A stretch of DNA of 64,000 nucleotides from Lepidurus packardi (Eukaryota > Arthropoda > Branchiopoda > Notostraca > Triopsidae), in NCBI GenBank assembly GCA_023053545.1, contig JAKZAN010000001.1:10622565-10686564 (forward strand), written 5' to 3'. The translations under genes and the position numbers were made by a program. The number at the start of each line of letters is the position of its first letter. The first letter of the stretch is position 1. The notes beneath the pieces were generated by a model, which saw only the letters and a program-made list of their open reading frames with translations, was not told the DNA's origin and made no database searches. Below, one piece after another: positions 1 through 7,810 of this stretch.

Positions 1-574
1 AAGCATGGGCTAATAAAGCAAATATTAGTAAAAATATCACACTGGATAATGAAGCATATACCTTTAGTAAATAGTGGCTTGATGCTCTCAAAGAGATGAA
101 TCTGTTCTTCAAGGCTGTGTCCGCATTGCTCAGAAATAAGGGCAATAGTAGGCCAGGTCTTCTGGTCCTTTTATAACTTGAAGGTGAGAAACATGAAAGG
201 TACAAGCACTGTAAGTATGTTAGTATAGAGAGTTTGAAGTTTGTTACCCATCAATCCTTCCTAATAATGCACTCACAATAGAAAAAACTCCAATCCAATA
301 TAGCTATTCTCATGCTCGAGCTATCTGTGTGGCTACCACGCGTTCTCTCATCAGGTTTTGCATCTGAATTTGTCTTTCCAGCTGTTATTAGTATACATAA
401 AAATATGAATACTTAACTAGAAATTAACCAAGCTTACGTTCACCCGACCCATTTCTATCATGAACTCCTGGTTCTACCCCGTATTCTTTTCCACAGTCGG
501 TGAAACCAGGGAACTCATATTTTTGGACTATTTATAGGTGTCATACAGGAGTTGTTTTGCCGCCATATTAATCA
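1..574 (-). repeat. Inverted partial copy of the 5.87-kb tandem unit (NOG1 remnant / PISD upstream region)
   Basis: This stretch is the reverse complement of roughly 28427-28998 and of the equivalent part of every later unit. It carries the upstream half of the NOG1 remnant and the spacer between NOG1 and PISD, including the TATAAATAG and ATGGCGGC motifs. It has the three-base insertion (ATT at about 262) that marks units 3 to 6 of the array and is absent from units 1 and 2. No intact gene is present. Confidence 0.9.
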
Positions 575-674
575 NNNNNNNNNNNNNNNNNNNNNNNNNN
601 NNNNNNNNNNNNNNNNNNNNNNNNNNNNNNNNNNNNNNNNNNNNNNNNNNNNNNNNNNNNNNNNNNNNNNNNNN
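575..674. other. Assembly gap (100 N)
   Basis: One hundred N bases, a standard placeholder length. The flanks match positions about 4 kb apart in the inverted tandem unit, so the gap probably hides the PISD gene and much of the gypsy remnant, or marks a scaffold join. Confidence 0.98.
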
Positions 675-788
675 AAAGGGAACATTCTTTTCGGTTAGTT
701 TATATAGCGGCTTGGCAATGTCAGCAAAACCTTTCACAAATCGACGATAGTATGAAGATCGAGGAAACTATTCAATTCATCACTGGTC
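675..788 (-). repeat. Inverted gypsy RT/RNase H fragment from the 5.87-kb unit
   Basis: Reverse complement of about 30273-30386, covering the end of the reverse transcriptase thumb and the start of RNase H (GFADIAKPLYKLT on the minus strand). Homology stops abruptly at 788. The next bases are a short 8-bp tandem (AACAACGT repeated) leading into the hAT remnant, so this is a rearrangement or insertion junction. Confidence 0.88.
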
Positions 789-2583
789 AACAACGTAACA
801 ACGTAACAACGGGGCTAATTTGCGTCTCAAGCGTACGAAGTGTGCAGCATTGATAAAAAACGTTATTGCGCCATGCCTCGAGAAGGAGCTTCTCGACGAT
901 ATTGGGGATTCTCCGTTTTCCCTCCTTATCGATGAGTCCACTGACATTTCTGTTTCCAAATCTTTATGCTTGTGTGTCAGGTACTTTTCAAAAGATAATT
1001 GTTGTGTTCGTACAACGTTTCTTGGGCTGATTGATATGCCGGGCGGAACGACAGCCGATGATTTGTATATGTCAGTTGTCGGCTTCTTAGCTGAGAAAAA
1101 ATTACCCCCTTACAAATCTTGTTGGTATTGGCACTGACGGTGCTAGTGCGATGTGCGGTGTTAACAATTCTTTGTACACCAAACTTCGCGATAAAGTACC
1201 AGGATTAATACTGGTTAAATGTGTGTGCCACTCGCTTCATCTGGCTGCCTCTAAAGCTTGTACAATTTTTCCGAAACATATTGATTTTATGGTTCGTGAA
1301 ACTTTTAACTGGTTCAGCAATAGCCCCATGCGTAGGAACTTGTATAGAGAGATTTACGATGTAATTCAAACCGGGGAAGAATTGGAACATAGTACTCCTC
1401 TCAATTTTGTTTCTCCTTCAGACACACGCTGGCTTTCCATTTCTCGTTGCGTTACGAGAATTTTGGACCAGTGGGACTGTCTAGTAGCCTTTTTTAACTC
1501 TGTCTCGACTAAAGAACGGTGCTACACCGCAAGTGTCCTTCGCGACATGTACAATGATGAGTCAAACAAACTCTATTTTATTTTCTTAAAGCCAATCCTT
1601 CAGGAAATTGAAAATTTTAATTAAAAATTTCAGAAAGAGACAATCGATAGCTTTGTCTTATTTGGGGAACTCGAAAATTACGTTAGCACGTTAGTTAAAC
1701 GCTTCGTTATCCCTAAAGTTATCCAACATGATGTGACGACTACCGTTTTAACGGAGCATAACTTTATGAAAGATAACGAAGTCGATTTGGGATTTGAATT
1801 TGACCAAGCTTTAAAGACAGCCAAATGTGACGAGAAAAAAAATGTAATCCTAAAGATTTGCAAAGGCTTCTTAGTTGAACTCACTAAGCAACTTATTATG
1901 CGTCTTCCTACCAATTTAGCCTTATTCCGAAAAATAGGCTGTTTTTCTCCATTGTCTATCTTGAGTCCCAGTCCAGCAAAGTTTTCGGAATTACCTTTTC
2001 TTTCGTCAAGATCCCGCACATCTGGCTTGGAAAACCAATGGAGGAATGTTTTGTCCGTAAACTGGAAACAATATTTTAACGAGAATGTTCCTTGTGATAG
2101 CTCTGAGTTTTGGAGTGGGGTGTATTCGTTTGTTGATTCAATGGGCATCATGCCCTACCAAGACATTGCTTTGTACGTACTCTCACTGCTGTCTTTGCCA
2201 TTCAGCAACGCAGCATGTGAACGAGTTTTCAGCCATGTAAACATTGTTAAGTCGAAGCTAAGGAATCGGCTGTCTACAGCAACCCTCAGGCAGATTTTAC
2301 ATGTAAAATATGGATTACGCATGAAGGAGATTTGTTGCAAGGATTTCCAGCCCTCAGAAATAATGTTAGAAAGATTTAATACTGACATGTATGATGATGA
2401 TGACGATATTTCCGACTATTTTTGAACAATTTTGTATTATTTAAATCTTTATTTAAATGTGCATGCTGTAAAATAAAATAATTTATGGCGACTTTGGCGA
2501 CTTGTATCCCTTAATTTTTGGCGAGATATTGGCGACTTTGGACGAAAATTTGGTGGGCATTCATAAAAAAACTTGGCAACACT
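789..2583 (+). mobile_element. hAT DNA transposon, left-truncated remnant
   Basis: A decayed transposase gene is followed by an AT-rich tail with repeated TGGCGACTT words, ending at 2568-2583 in AACTTGGCAACACTG. Its reverse complement, CAGTGTTGCCAAGTT, is a hAT-type terminal inverted repeat. No matching left terminus is seen: the sequence abuts the inverted tandem-unit fragment at about 789, so the left end and the N-terminal zinc-finger region of the transposase are missing. The bases after the right end (AACTTTAG, 2584-2591) would be the 8-bp target duplication, but no partner can be found. Confidence 0.75.
820..2425 (+). pseudogene. hAT transposase pseudogene (RNase H-like core and C-terminal dimerisation domain)
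   Basis: Three collinear reading-frame blocks (820-1137, 1151-1624, 1733-2425) read as one hAT-family transposase. The first holds SLLIDESTD with the first catalytic Asp. The reading frame shifts at about 1105-1113, and the second block begins with a GIGTDGASAM motif carrying the second Asp. An in-frame TAA at 1622-1624 breaks the protein, although the frame then continues and a short unrecognised intron there cannot be excluded. The last block ends with the hAT dimerisation region (LPFSNAACERVFSHVNIVKS) that contains the catalytic Glu. No BED finger is present. It resembles the broad group of animal transposases and domesticated genes with DUF4371-type cores. It differs clearly from the intact hAT at 20830-22635, so it is a different family. 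Confidence 0.82.
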
Positions 2584-2591
2584 GAACTTTA

Positions 2592-2859
2592 GAAGCTCCT
2601 TATTCAGTCCAAATCCAGCAAGGAAGAAAGTAAGCACTTTTTAAGCATTGGTTGAATTTATATTTAAGTTCTTGCGGTTTTTAGTCTTTTTTTTCATTCT
2701 TTTTCATTCTTTTTTGTCAATAATTTGTCGCTTCATTTCGCTATTATTTTTTATGTTTTAAACGTAATCATCACAAACCTTGCATATTTCGAAAGCTAAG
2801 AAAAAAACTCGTAAAAGAAAATAAAAGAAACTTTCTTGTTTCTTTTGTTTACTATCTAG
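2592..2859. other. AT-rich spacer, no feature recognised
   Basis: Low-complexity T-rich sequence without a convincing ORF or repeat. It ends in a pyrimidine tract plus TAG directly before the ATG at 2860, which could be either a 5' UTR or a splice acceptor of the next gene. Confidence 0.5.
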
Positions 2860-3232
2860 ATGGAAACCACCGTTACGCCTGCTGCCGTCGCCCCGCCTGC
2901 CGCCCCCACGCCTGCTGCCGTCGCCCTTACGCCTGCTGCCGCCCCCACGCCGGCCGCCGCCGCCATCCCAGCTGGCCTGTCTAAGCGCGGAGGGCGGGGC
3001 AGATGGAGGGGAGAGCATAGGGGAAGGAACCCCCATCAGGAGGGGCTGCTGCGAGCGGCCATTGAAGCGGCCATGGCCAGTAGCAATGGCCCGGAAGCCA
3101 AGTAAATAATTAGCTTTTTAATTAATTTATTCTGATTACCTTTCTTGTTATAGTCGCTTCCGTGGCCGCTGCCATTCGTGCGGGCGGCACGGGCACCGTG
3201 ACGCCCAGTGTCGTAACAAGCCCCTCCCCTAA
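2860..3232 (+). CDS. Small Ala/Pro-rich protein with C-terminal CCHC zinc knuckle (two exons, gag-like)
   Basis: Exon 1 (2860-3101) encodes an Ala/Pro/Thr-rich tract of APTPAAV-type repeats, then a basic RGGRGRWRGEHRGR patch. Read straight through, it stops at 3103-3105. A 52-bp intron with GT at 3102 and TATAG at 3149-3153 restores a longer frame through exon 2 (3154-3232), giving 106 residues. The exon 2 part contains CHSCGRHGHRDAQC, a perfect C-x2-C-x4-H-x4-C knuckle at residues 87-100. Such knuckles bind single-stranded nucleic acid and are typical of Gag or CNBP-type proteins. The intron is inferred from splice sites and from the knuckle appearing only after splicing. The gene could be a free-standing host gene or a gag remnant, since it lies about 200 bp from an LTR element. 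Confidence 0.5.
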
Positions 3233-3435
3233 TCAATACAATGCCCTCCCCTAATCAATCGCCTTCCCTAATTAATAATTTGTTTTCAATACAAAACACT
3301 TATATTCTCGACAGCCATCTTGTTATATTGTTCTTTTAAAATCGCAATGCAGGACATGCTTTTAAAGATGAGTTTACTTTCTTTATTAGTTAGATGTCTG
3401 TAACAAGCCAATAACTTCATATTTCAGAATGAAAC
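3233..3435. other. Spacer with CCCTCCCCTAATCAAT direct repeats
   Basis: Directly after the zinc-knuckle ORF the words CCCTCCCCTAATCAAT and relatives occur in tandem (about 3222-3275). The rest is AT-rich with no ORF. The left LTR starts at 3436. Confidence 0.5.
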
Positions 3436-3570
3436 TGTAGGAAACTGTTTTGGGCGATTAAATTGTTTTGAGCGGTTGGGCGGAAGGCTGTGAGTTCTTT
3501 TTTCGCTCAACGGTAAAATACCGTACAACTTTATTCACTATTTTCGTCGGTACAAGTTTTCGTCGGTACA
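3436..3570 (-). repeat. LTR A (3' LTR of the short element)
   Basis: Starts TGTAGGAAACTG and ends CGGTACA on the plus strand. It matches the other LTRs except for three extra bases near the right end (GTTTTCGTCGGTACA against GTTTTCGGTACA). The TG...CA ends are LTR-like in both orientations. No 4-6-bp target duplication can be matched between GAAAC before it and the bases after the last LTR, because the far end is lost in the gap. Confidence 0.8.
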
Positions 3571-3605
3571 ATGTTTGTTCGTCAAGTTTGGTGGGCTGGG
3601 GCTGT

Positions 3606-3627
3606 GCTAGCAGGAGATCCTGCTAGC
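3606..3627. other. Perfect 10-bp inverted repeat (hairpin)
   Basis: GCTAGCAGGA, two bases, then TCCTGCTAGC, followed by a C-tract. It is a strong potential hairpin at the inner side of the left LTR. Function unknown; it could be a structured end of the element RNA. Confidence 0.6.
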
Positions 3628-3825
3628 CCCCCCTAAACAATGTGCAGAACAAGCGTTTATATACATGTTTGGCGTGGAATCTGCTGAATGGGCTAAATTA
3701 TAAACAGAGGGAATGTTCGGGTAAAATAAGACAGATGGACCGGATGCGTGAGAAGGAAATTAGCTAGTGATCTGACGCTCGGCATCCTGGATATGAGCTG
3801 AGAATTATAAGTCGGCGAAATATCG

Positions 3826-4083
3826 TCAAAATGTGGTCAGCGAAATATGGTCTTGCTTAGTCATCGGAATTAAGTTTAAAATGATCGTTCTCCACATCGC
3901 ATTCTTCTCTGAGAGACTACGTCCCGTAGTACAGGTTTTCTGGGGTTTTCTGGGTTGGGTTGAAATAGTTGGGTCGCTTATCGGTTGTCCCAGGAAGGTC
4001 ATCGAGCGTGGACGTGTAGCAGGAGTGGTCGTATTCATGGTTGTGGTCGTAGAGGTCGTAGTGGTCGTGGTGTTCTGTTCCAC
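3826..4083 (-). CDS. Thr-rich gag-like ORF of the short LTR element
   Basis: The only sizeable ORF between the two LTRs in the element's own orientation, about 180 bp inside the primer-binding site, where gag normally starts. It encodes 85 residues beginning with a poly-Thr stretch, then a Pro/Arg-rich middle. An overlapping ORF in another frame (3917-4135) is His/Tyr/Asp-rich. Which frame is used is unclear. No capsid or zinc-knuckle domain is recognisable, so this would be at most the N-terminal tip of a Gag. Confidence 0.3.
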   Translation of the reverse strand: MEQNTTTTTTSTTTTMNTTTPATRPRSMTFLGQPISDPTISTQPRKPQKTCTTGRSLSEKNAMWRTIILNLIPMTKQDHISLTTF

Positions 4084-4263
4084 CTACGGGTGGTAGAGGA
4101 GTTGGCGTCATCTTAGGCACAATGGATTCGTACAAAACTAAACTTTTTTAAACTTCGGTGGAACTGTGGCACGTTGGGCTATTTGAATAATTTGAACGAT
4201 TTTGAACTAGGTGGGACACTTGCACTAATTGGAAACTTATTTGAACTGCCGGTATTTTAACGC

Positions 4264-4283
4264 GAATCCCACTTCTGACACCA
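4264..4283 (-). promoter_or_regulatory. Primer-binding site (tRNA-Leu 3' end) of the short LTR element
   Basis: The plus strand reads GAATCCCACTTCTGACACCA, which equals the 3' end of a leucine tRNA including CCA. On the minus strand this is a canonical PBS starting TGG, three bases (ATT) after the LTR end. Twenty bases match here. In the viral units only the last 17 (TCCCACTTCTGACACCA) are kept. Confidence 0.82.
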
Positions 4284-4286
4284 AAT

Positions 4287-4418
4287 TGTAGGAAACTGTT
4301 TTGGGCGATTAAATTGTTTTGAGCGGTTGGGCGGAAGGCTGTGAGTTCTTTTTTCGCTCAACGGTAAAATACCGTACAACTTTATTCACTATTTTCGTCG
4401 GTACAAGTTTTCGGTACA
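4287..4418 (-). repeat. LTR B (shared by short element and viral unit 1)
   Basis: 132 bp, TGTAGG...GGTACA. On the minus strand it contains AATAAA (plus-strand TTTATT at 4381-4386), consistent with a polyadenylation signal and hence with minus-strand transcription. It also holds a perfect palindrome, ACGGTAAAATACCGT, at 4361-4375. A plausible core promoter was not identified. Confidence 0.82.
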
Positions 4419-4429
4419 TTTTATCTTTT
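4419..4429 (-). promoter_or_regulatory. Polypurine-tract-like run next to the LTR
   Basis: On the minus strand the bases immediately before the LTR start (TGTACC) read AAAAGATAAAA. That is where a retrotransposon polypurine tract should lie. The same run occurs in all three viral units but not at LTR A. It could instead be viral 5' UTR that happens to be purine-rich on that strand. Confidence 0.4.
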
Positions 4430-4444
4430 AATTCTGACTCAAAA

Positions 4445-6304
4445 ATGGCTAGCCCCAATGATCAGGTATTCACTGTTCTGAGGAATTTCCAAGGAGTAAT
4501 TAGAGCTGGGACAGGGGATCCAACGGTGGAAATGGACCCTGGAGGAGGCATTACGGCGTCTTGGGAAGTCTGGAGCGATGTCTCTGCTTACATTCGGTCA
4601 TATGATTTAAAGACCCTTGTGACGATAGTCCCCTCAACCCACTGGGAGAATACAATGGTACTTGAGGTTCCTCCAGATTATGAAGGAACCACTCAACTGT
4701 TAGCAATCTGGCTGAGAAGTGGTATTACTCGAACAGCACAAGGAAATTTTGACGCTGTTCTGCTTGTGGGTAATCAAGAACAGGCAATCCCGGCACTGGC
4801 CAGCATCATTTGCTCAGTGATGGATTTGTGCACTGTCATCCTCCCAGATGTATTATTGCAACACTACAATCGAACATTGGTTCCGGGAAATAACGTGGGT
4901 TTGGTGGATTCCCGACCGGTCTTCTTTTTGTGTAATGACCGCCAACTGGACGCGTTACTGTTGTGCCCAAACGTGAATCAGGTTGAAAAGATTTTGAGCA
5001 CGTTGGTTCACCTTTTTCCATTCGTGCTCCCTGAGTTCCGGCGATCGTTCCAACAATACAATTACCAAATGGCTGAAACATCCCGTGGTGCCTCAACAGA
5101 TGGTACAGCCATTGTTAATCGAATTCAGTTTACTCGATCCTTCTACGCTAAGACTGCTGTCATGTGTTTTGTGTCGGGTTACACTAGAGATAACACTATT
5201 ACGACTCAATTGTACGGTCGTTACAAGGCGTGTTGCGCAAATGCCCGACAGGAAATTCTGGATCTTACTCAATTTCGCTTAACCTATGGCACGCTCGGAG
5301 TTTCTCCCGGAGATGTGGATGGCTCCATTACGGCTGCACTAGGGATGGCTATAGGTCGGGACTCCCAACTGCAGTATTCGCTGGAGGTGACCAAGGATAC
5401 CATGGTCACATTAGAAAATCTTCAGCGTGCTCCGGGTGTGACCCTATGGGGATCTGCCGTCTTTGACGGTCTTAGGCTGGTTTTCTCGTACGCTCATCTA
5501 TCAACTCTCACGTTTGCGGGGTTAGTGCGTACAGCTACCCTAAATGAGCGGACTCCTTTAAGCACTGATTTTGAAGGGGAGGCAATAGCATTAGACAATG
5601 CGATGATGATGATTCCAGGCCAACCCTTCAGGGGGATGACGGCCACTCTGCATCCTGCTCTTCAGGTGGCAAACTTCTCCAAGTTTGCATACCTAGGATT
5701 GCTGTATCATGCTGAATCGCTCGATGAGAAGGAAAAAGCAGATTGGGCGGCATATAACATGGCGGGAGTACGGGCTCATCTACATAGTTCGAGAGACCAA
5801 GCCCGAGTGGCCCTCATGGCAACAGCACTCCCAGAGCCCAGGATAGTAGATATTATCTACCTTGTAGATCTTGGTTTTGTTGACGAGGTCTATAAGGCGT
5901 TAAAGCCTCTTGGCCCGTCTTCTGTTGATACTCTATATACAATGTTGTATAGAAAAGAGTCAACTGCTCTCTGGTTTAATCAGGAGAAAAGGACTAGAGT
6001 TTTGGGTAAAACGCTCGAGTATGCAAGAATTATAACCACCCACGTGAAAGAGGCTTGGGGCACAACTAAAGCTCGCGTCGGAGCTGAAATTAATGACATC
6101 CAGGATGCCGAGGAACGACGCCGAGCCAACCAGTCGGTGCGCGATTTCGAGGCGGAATTGAATGGCCAATTGGCTGGTTTAACCCCAACGGAGGCATTGC
6201 TCCCTACATCCCCCGACGCCTCGTTGCGGCCTATCATTGACACATTACGTACACAATTAGATCAGCTGACTCAATCCGTTCGTAATTTTCAGTATACTCA
6301 TTAA
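4445..6304 (+). CDS. N: Viral nucleoprotein-like protein, unit 1 (endogenous mononegavirus N)
   Basis: A 619-residue ORF starting at the ATG 26 bp after the LTR. The role is inferred from its position as the first gene before a P-like and a G-like gene with mononegavirus-type junctions, and from its soluble, helix-rich composition without signal peptide or membrane segment. In such viruses N coats genomic and antigenomic RNA. A Gly-rich segment lies near residues 33-36, and the C-terminal third is charged and coiled-coil-like (EEAW/DAEERRRANQ region). I recognise no family-specific motif; Jingchuvirales (chuvirus-like) or an arthropod Mononegavirales family are both possible. The frame is also open 42 codons upstream through the LTR, but the ATG at 4445 is the first Met in a good context. 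Unit 1 differs from unit 2 at residues 324 (Glu against Lys) and 439 (Met against Thr). No break. Confidence 0.6.
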   Translation: MASPNDQVFTVLRNFQGVIRAGTGDPTVEMDPGGGITASWEVWSDVSAYIRSYDLKTLVTIVPSTHWENTMVLEVPPDYEGTTQLLAIWLRSGITRTAQGNFDAVLLVGNQEQAIPALASIICSVMDLCTVILPDVLLQHYNRTLVPGNNVGLVDSRPVFFLCNDRQLDALLLCPNVNQVEKILSTLVHLFPFVLPEFRRSFQQYNYQMAETSRGASTDGTAIVNRIQFTRSFYAKTAVMCFVSGYTRDNTITTQLYGRYKACCANARQEILDLTQFRLTYGTLGVSPGDVDGSITAALGMAIGRDSQLQYSLEVTKDTMVTLENLQRAPGVTLWGSAVFDGLRLVFSYAHLSTLTFAGLVRTATLNERTPLSTDFEGEAIALDNAMMMIPGQPFRGMTATLHPALQVANFSKFAYLGLLYHAESLDEKEKADWAAYNMAGVRAHLHSSRDQARVALMATALPEPRIVDIIYLVDLGFVDEVYKALKPLGPSSVDTLYTMLYRKESTALWFNQEKRTRVLGKTLEYARIITTHVKEAWGTTKARVGAEINDIQDAEERRRANQSVRDFEAELNGQLAGLTPTEALLPTSPDASLRPIIDTLRTQLDQLTQSVRNFQYTH

Positions 6305-6370
6305 AATCGGGCTTGTGGATTGTTGCCAGGTGAATGAGGTCCAGCATGCTACGGTTGTTATCTGGGCCAT

Positions 6371-6392
6371 TTAGAAAAACCTTAAGAAAACG
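6371..6392 (+). promoter_or_regulatory. Viral N/P gene junction (gene-end, intergenic, gene-start)
   Basis: TTAGAAAAACC then TTAAGAAAACG, located 66 bp after the N stop and 16 bp before the P start. The same layout recurs before G. TTAGAAAAA resembles the antigenome-sense polyadenylation/gene-end signal of non-segmented negative-strand viruses, followed by a CC spacer and a TAAGA(A/C)AAC start signal. These signals are relics here and would not act without the viral polymerase. Confidence 0.7.
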
Positions 6393-6408
6393 TCTTTCAT
6401 AAGTTGTC

Positions 6409-7764
6409 ATGGCGACGAATTGGGATTTGCCTGAGTATGATTTTTCAGTTGAGCCAGATCCTCAATCATTTCTTGCAGCGGATTATGAGGAACAAACTCG
6501 GAGCACCGGTCGACGCAGGTTCCCAGCTACAGTAAGATCATCCTTGTCAGGCCCGGGGACCCCACATCAAAGTCATTCTCAAGAGATAGGTGTCACCCCC
6601 AGGGTTGCACCTAGATCCTTGTTGTTAGCAACAGCCCCCACTTTTGTTCCTCAATCATCGCAGGCACAATATCATGCGGAACAATTACAACAAGCAGGTG
6701 TGTTTTATCCGGTAACAGCATCCTCAGCCAAACACATGGACGTGCAAGCTCAACAAAAAGAAATGATAGAGGATCCTTGGTACAATGTTGATGAGCAAGT
6801 CTATCCGCGCCCGCCTTCCGTGACTGAGCTAGTGACATCATTTGAGAATTTGGCTCCTCGATCGCCCCGCAGAAAGCGAACTCAACGAGGTCGTGGACGA
6901 GGATCTAATCATCAAGGAAAGGGGCAACAGAAGGCCAAGTATGCAGAACGAAACACCTCCACTTACTTAGATGCTGTGAAACAATCAACCAAAACCCGGT
7001 TTGCACCCCTCCCTACTCAAACACACTTTAAATTAGGAGTTCATCCTAACGGAACTTACCACATTCCTGTTGAAGTGTTTACGAAAATTGAGCAGGGTTT
7101 GACAATAGATGAAGATTACCTTCAGGCCCTTCGTCGAGTTTGGATGTCCGACAATTTTGCCAGGTTGACCGGATCAGCTCCTAACTTCTTGTTCTCTGTA
7201 TTCCTCAGAGGGATACCACCTACTGTTTCCGCCCACCAACGTGCTACTATGATTGTTGAAGCCCAGTATCACCTTCAAGCTCTTATGTTGGGGACAATTG
7301 AGCAAAATCACCAGGAATTTCATGACTCTTTGAAATTATTGGCCACTTTTCAACCTCCCTTATCTGGAGTAGCCACCAAGTTAGATCAATTAAACCTCAA
7401 CATGAGACAACTTCAATCAGGCTTGGACACAATTCATAAGGCTATTGTTGGTGAAACCACAGCCTATTCCAATAGGGCAACTCTTGCTTTGAAGACCCTG
7501 GAATCAACAATTAGGGACTTTTCAACTTCCTTTGCTCATAGTGCAAAAGCATTAACAGCTGCCATTGGTCAGACAACAAAAGCTTCTTCGAGTGTTGGTT
7601 CTCCTTGCCCTCCTGCTGCAGCACCGTCCATCTCTAGTAGAGGTTCAACCCATGCTTTCTCCTCTGTTAGTGGCTTCACTCCTCATGGTCCACAGCCACA
7701 GATGCAAGGTCCACGAACCCAAGCCACTACTCGTGGCCGTATCCCAACGATGGTCATCTTGTAG
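6409..7764 (+). CDS. P: Viral phosphoprotein-position protein, unit 1
   Basis: A 451-residue second gene, lying between N and G as P does in mononegaviruses. The N-terminal 140 residues are Ser/Thr/Gln/Pro-rich and probably disordered, with an acidic start (LPEYDFSVEPD). A strongly basic patch, SPRRKRTQRGRGRG, sits at about residues 151-165. The region of residues 215-340 looks ordered. A helical stretch follows (about 305-385), and the C-terminus is Ser/Pro/Gln-rich. Such a layout fits a polymerase cofactor that bridges N and L. The basic RGRGRG patch is unusual for a P protein and suggests RNA binding. No sequence motif proves the assignment. The ATG at 6409 follows the junction signal directly. 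The frame is intact in units 1 and 2 and split by a transposon in unit 3. Confidence 0.5.
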   Translation: MATNWDLPEYDFSVEPDPQSFLAADYEEQTRSTGRRRFPATVRSSLSGPGTPHQSHSQEIGVTPRVAPRSLLLATAPTFVPQSSQAQYHAEQLQQAGVFYPVTASSAKHMDVQAQQKEMIEDPWYNVDEQVYPRPPSVTELVTSFENLAPRSPRRKRTQRGRGRGSNHQGKGQQKAKYAERNTSTYLDAVKQSTKTRFAPLPTQTHFKLGVHPNGTYHIPVEVFTKIEQGLTIDEDYLQALRRVWMSDNFARLTGSAPNFLFSVFLRGIPPTVSAHQRATMIVEAQYHLQALMLGTIEQNHQEFHDSLKLLATFQPPLSGVATKLDQLNLNMRQLQSGLDTIHKAIVGETTAYSNRATLALKTLESTIRDFSTSFAHSAKALTAAIGQTTKASSSVGSPCPPAAAPSISSRGSTHAFSSVSGFTPHGPQPQMQGPRTQATTRGRIPTMVIL

Positions 7765-7781
7765 GTTGTCTAACAGTTTAC

Positions 7782-7802
7782 TTAGAAAAACCATAAGACA
7801 AC
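7782..7802 (+). promoter_or_regulatory. Viral P/G gene junction
   Basis: TTAGAAAAACC followed by ATAAGACAAC, 17 bp after the P stop and 8 bp before the G start. Its match to the N/P junction over 18 of 21 positions is the best evidence that the three genes come from one negative-strand viral genome. Confidence 0.72.
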
Positions 7803-7810
7803 ATTCAAAA

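Larger units (their letters stand above)
3436..4418 (-). mobile_element. Short LTR retroelement, minus strand, gag-like internal region only
   Basis: Two near-identical LTRs (3436-3570 and 4287-4418) enclose 716 bp. Read on the minus strand, the 5' LTR ends CCTACA, followed by ATT and then TGGTGTCAGAAGTGGGA, a primer-binding site complementary to the 3' end of a leucine tRNA. The LTR carries AATAAA in that orientation. The interior has only a Thr-rich gag-like ORF and no protease, RT or integrase, so the element cannot be autonomous. Its right-hand LTR is also the first LTR of the viral array. No clear polypurine tract is seen next to the left LTR, so the left interior may be deleted. Confidence 0.72.

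Noticed and set aside
2758-3036. Gly/Arg-rich minus-strand ORF
   Set aside because: Shadow of the Ala/Pro-rich plus-strand exon.
4287-4418. LTR read on the plus strand, driving the viral genes directly
   Set aside because: Its ends are TG...CA both ways, but only the minus orientation gives a tRNA-matching PBS, AATAAA and a purine-rich tract in the right places.
4319-4444. 42-codon N-terminal extension of N through the LTR
   Set aside because: No ATG in it, and it would be LTR-encoded; the ATG at 4445 is the natural start. It is open in all units but probably by chance.
7565-7810. Upstream extension of the glycoprotein frame overlapping the end of P
   Set aside because: The signal peptide and junction signal place the start at 7811; the extension only shadows P in another frame.
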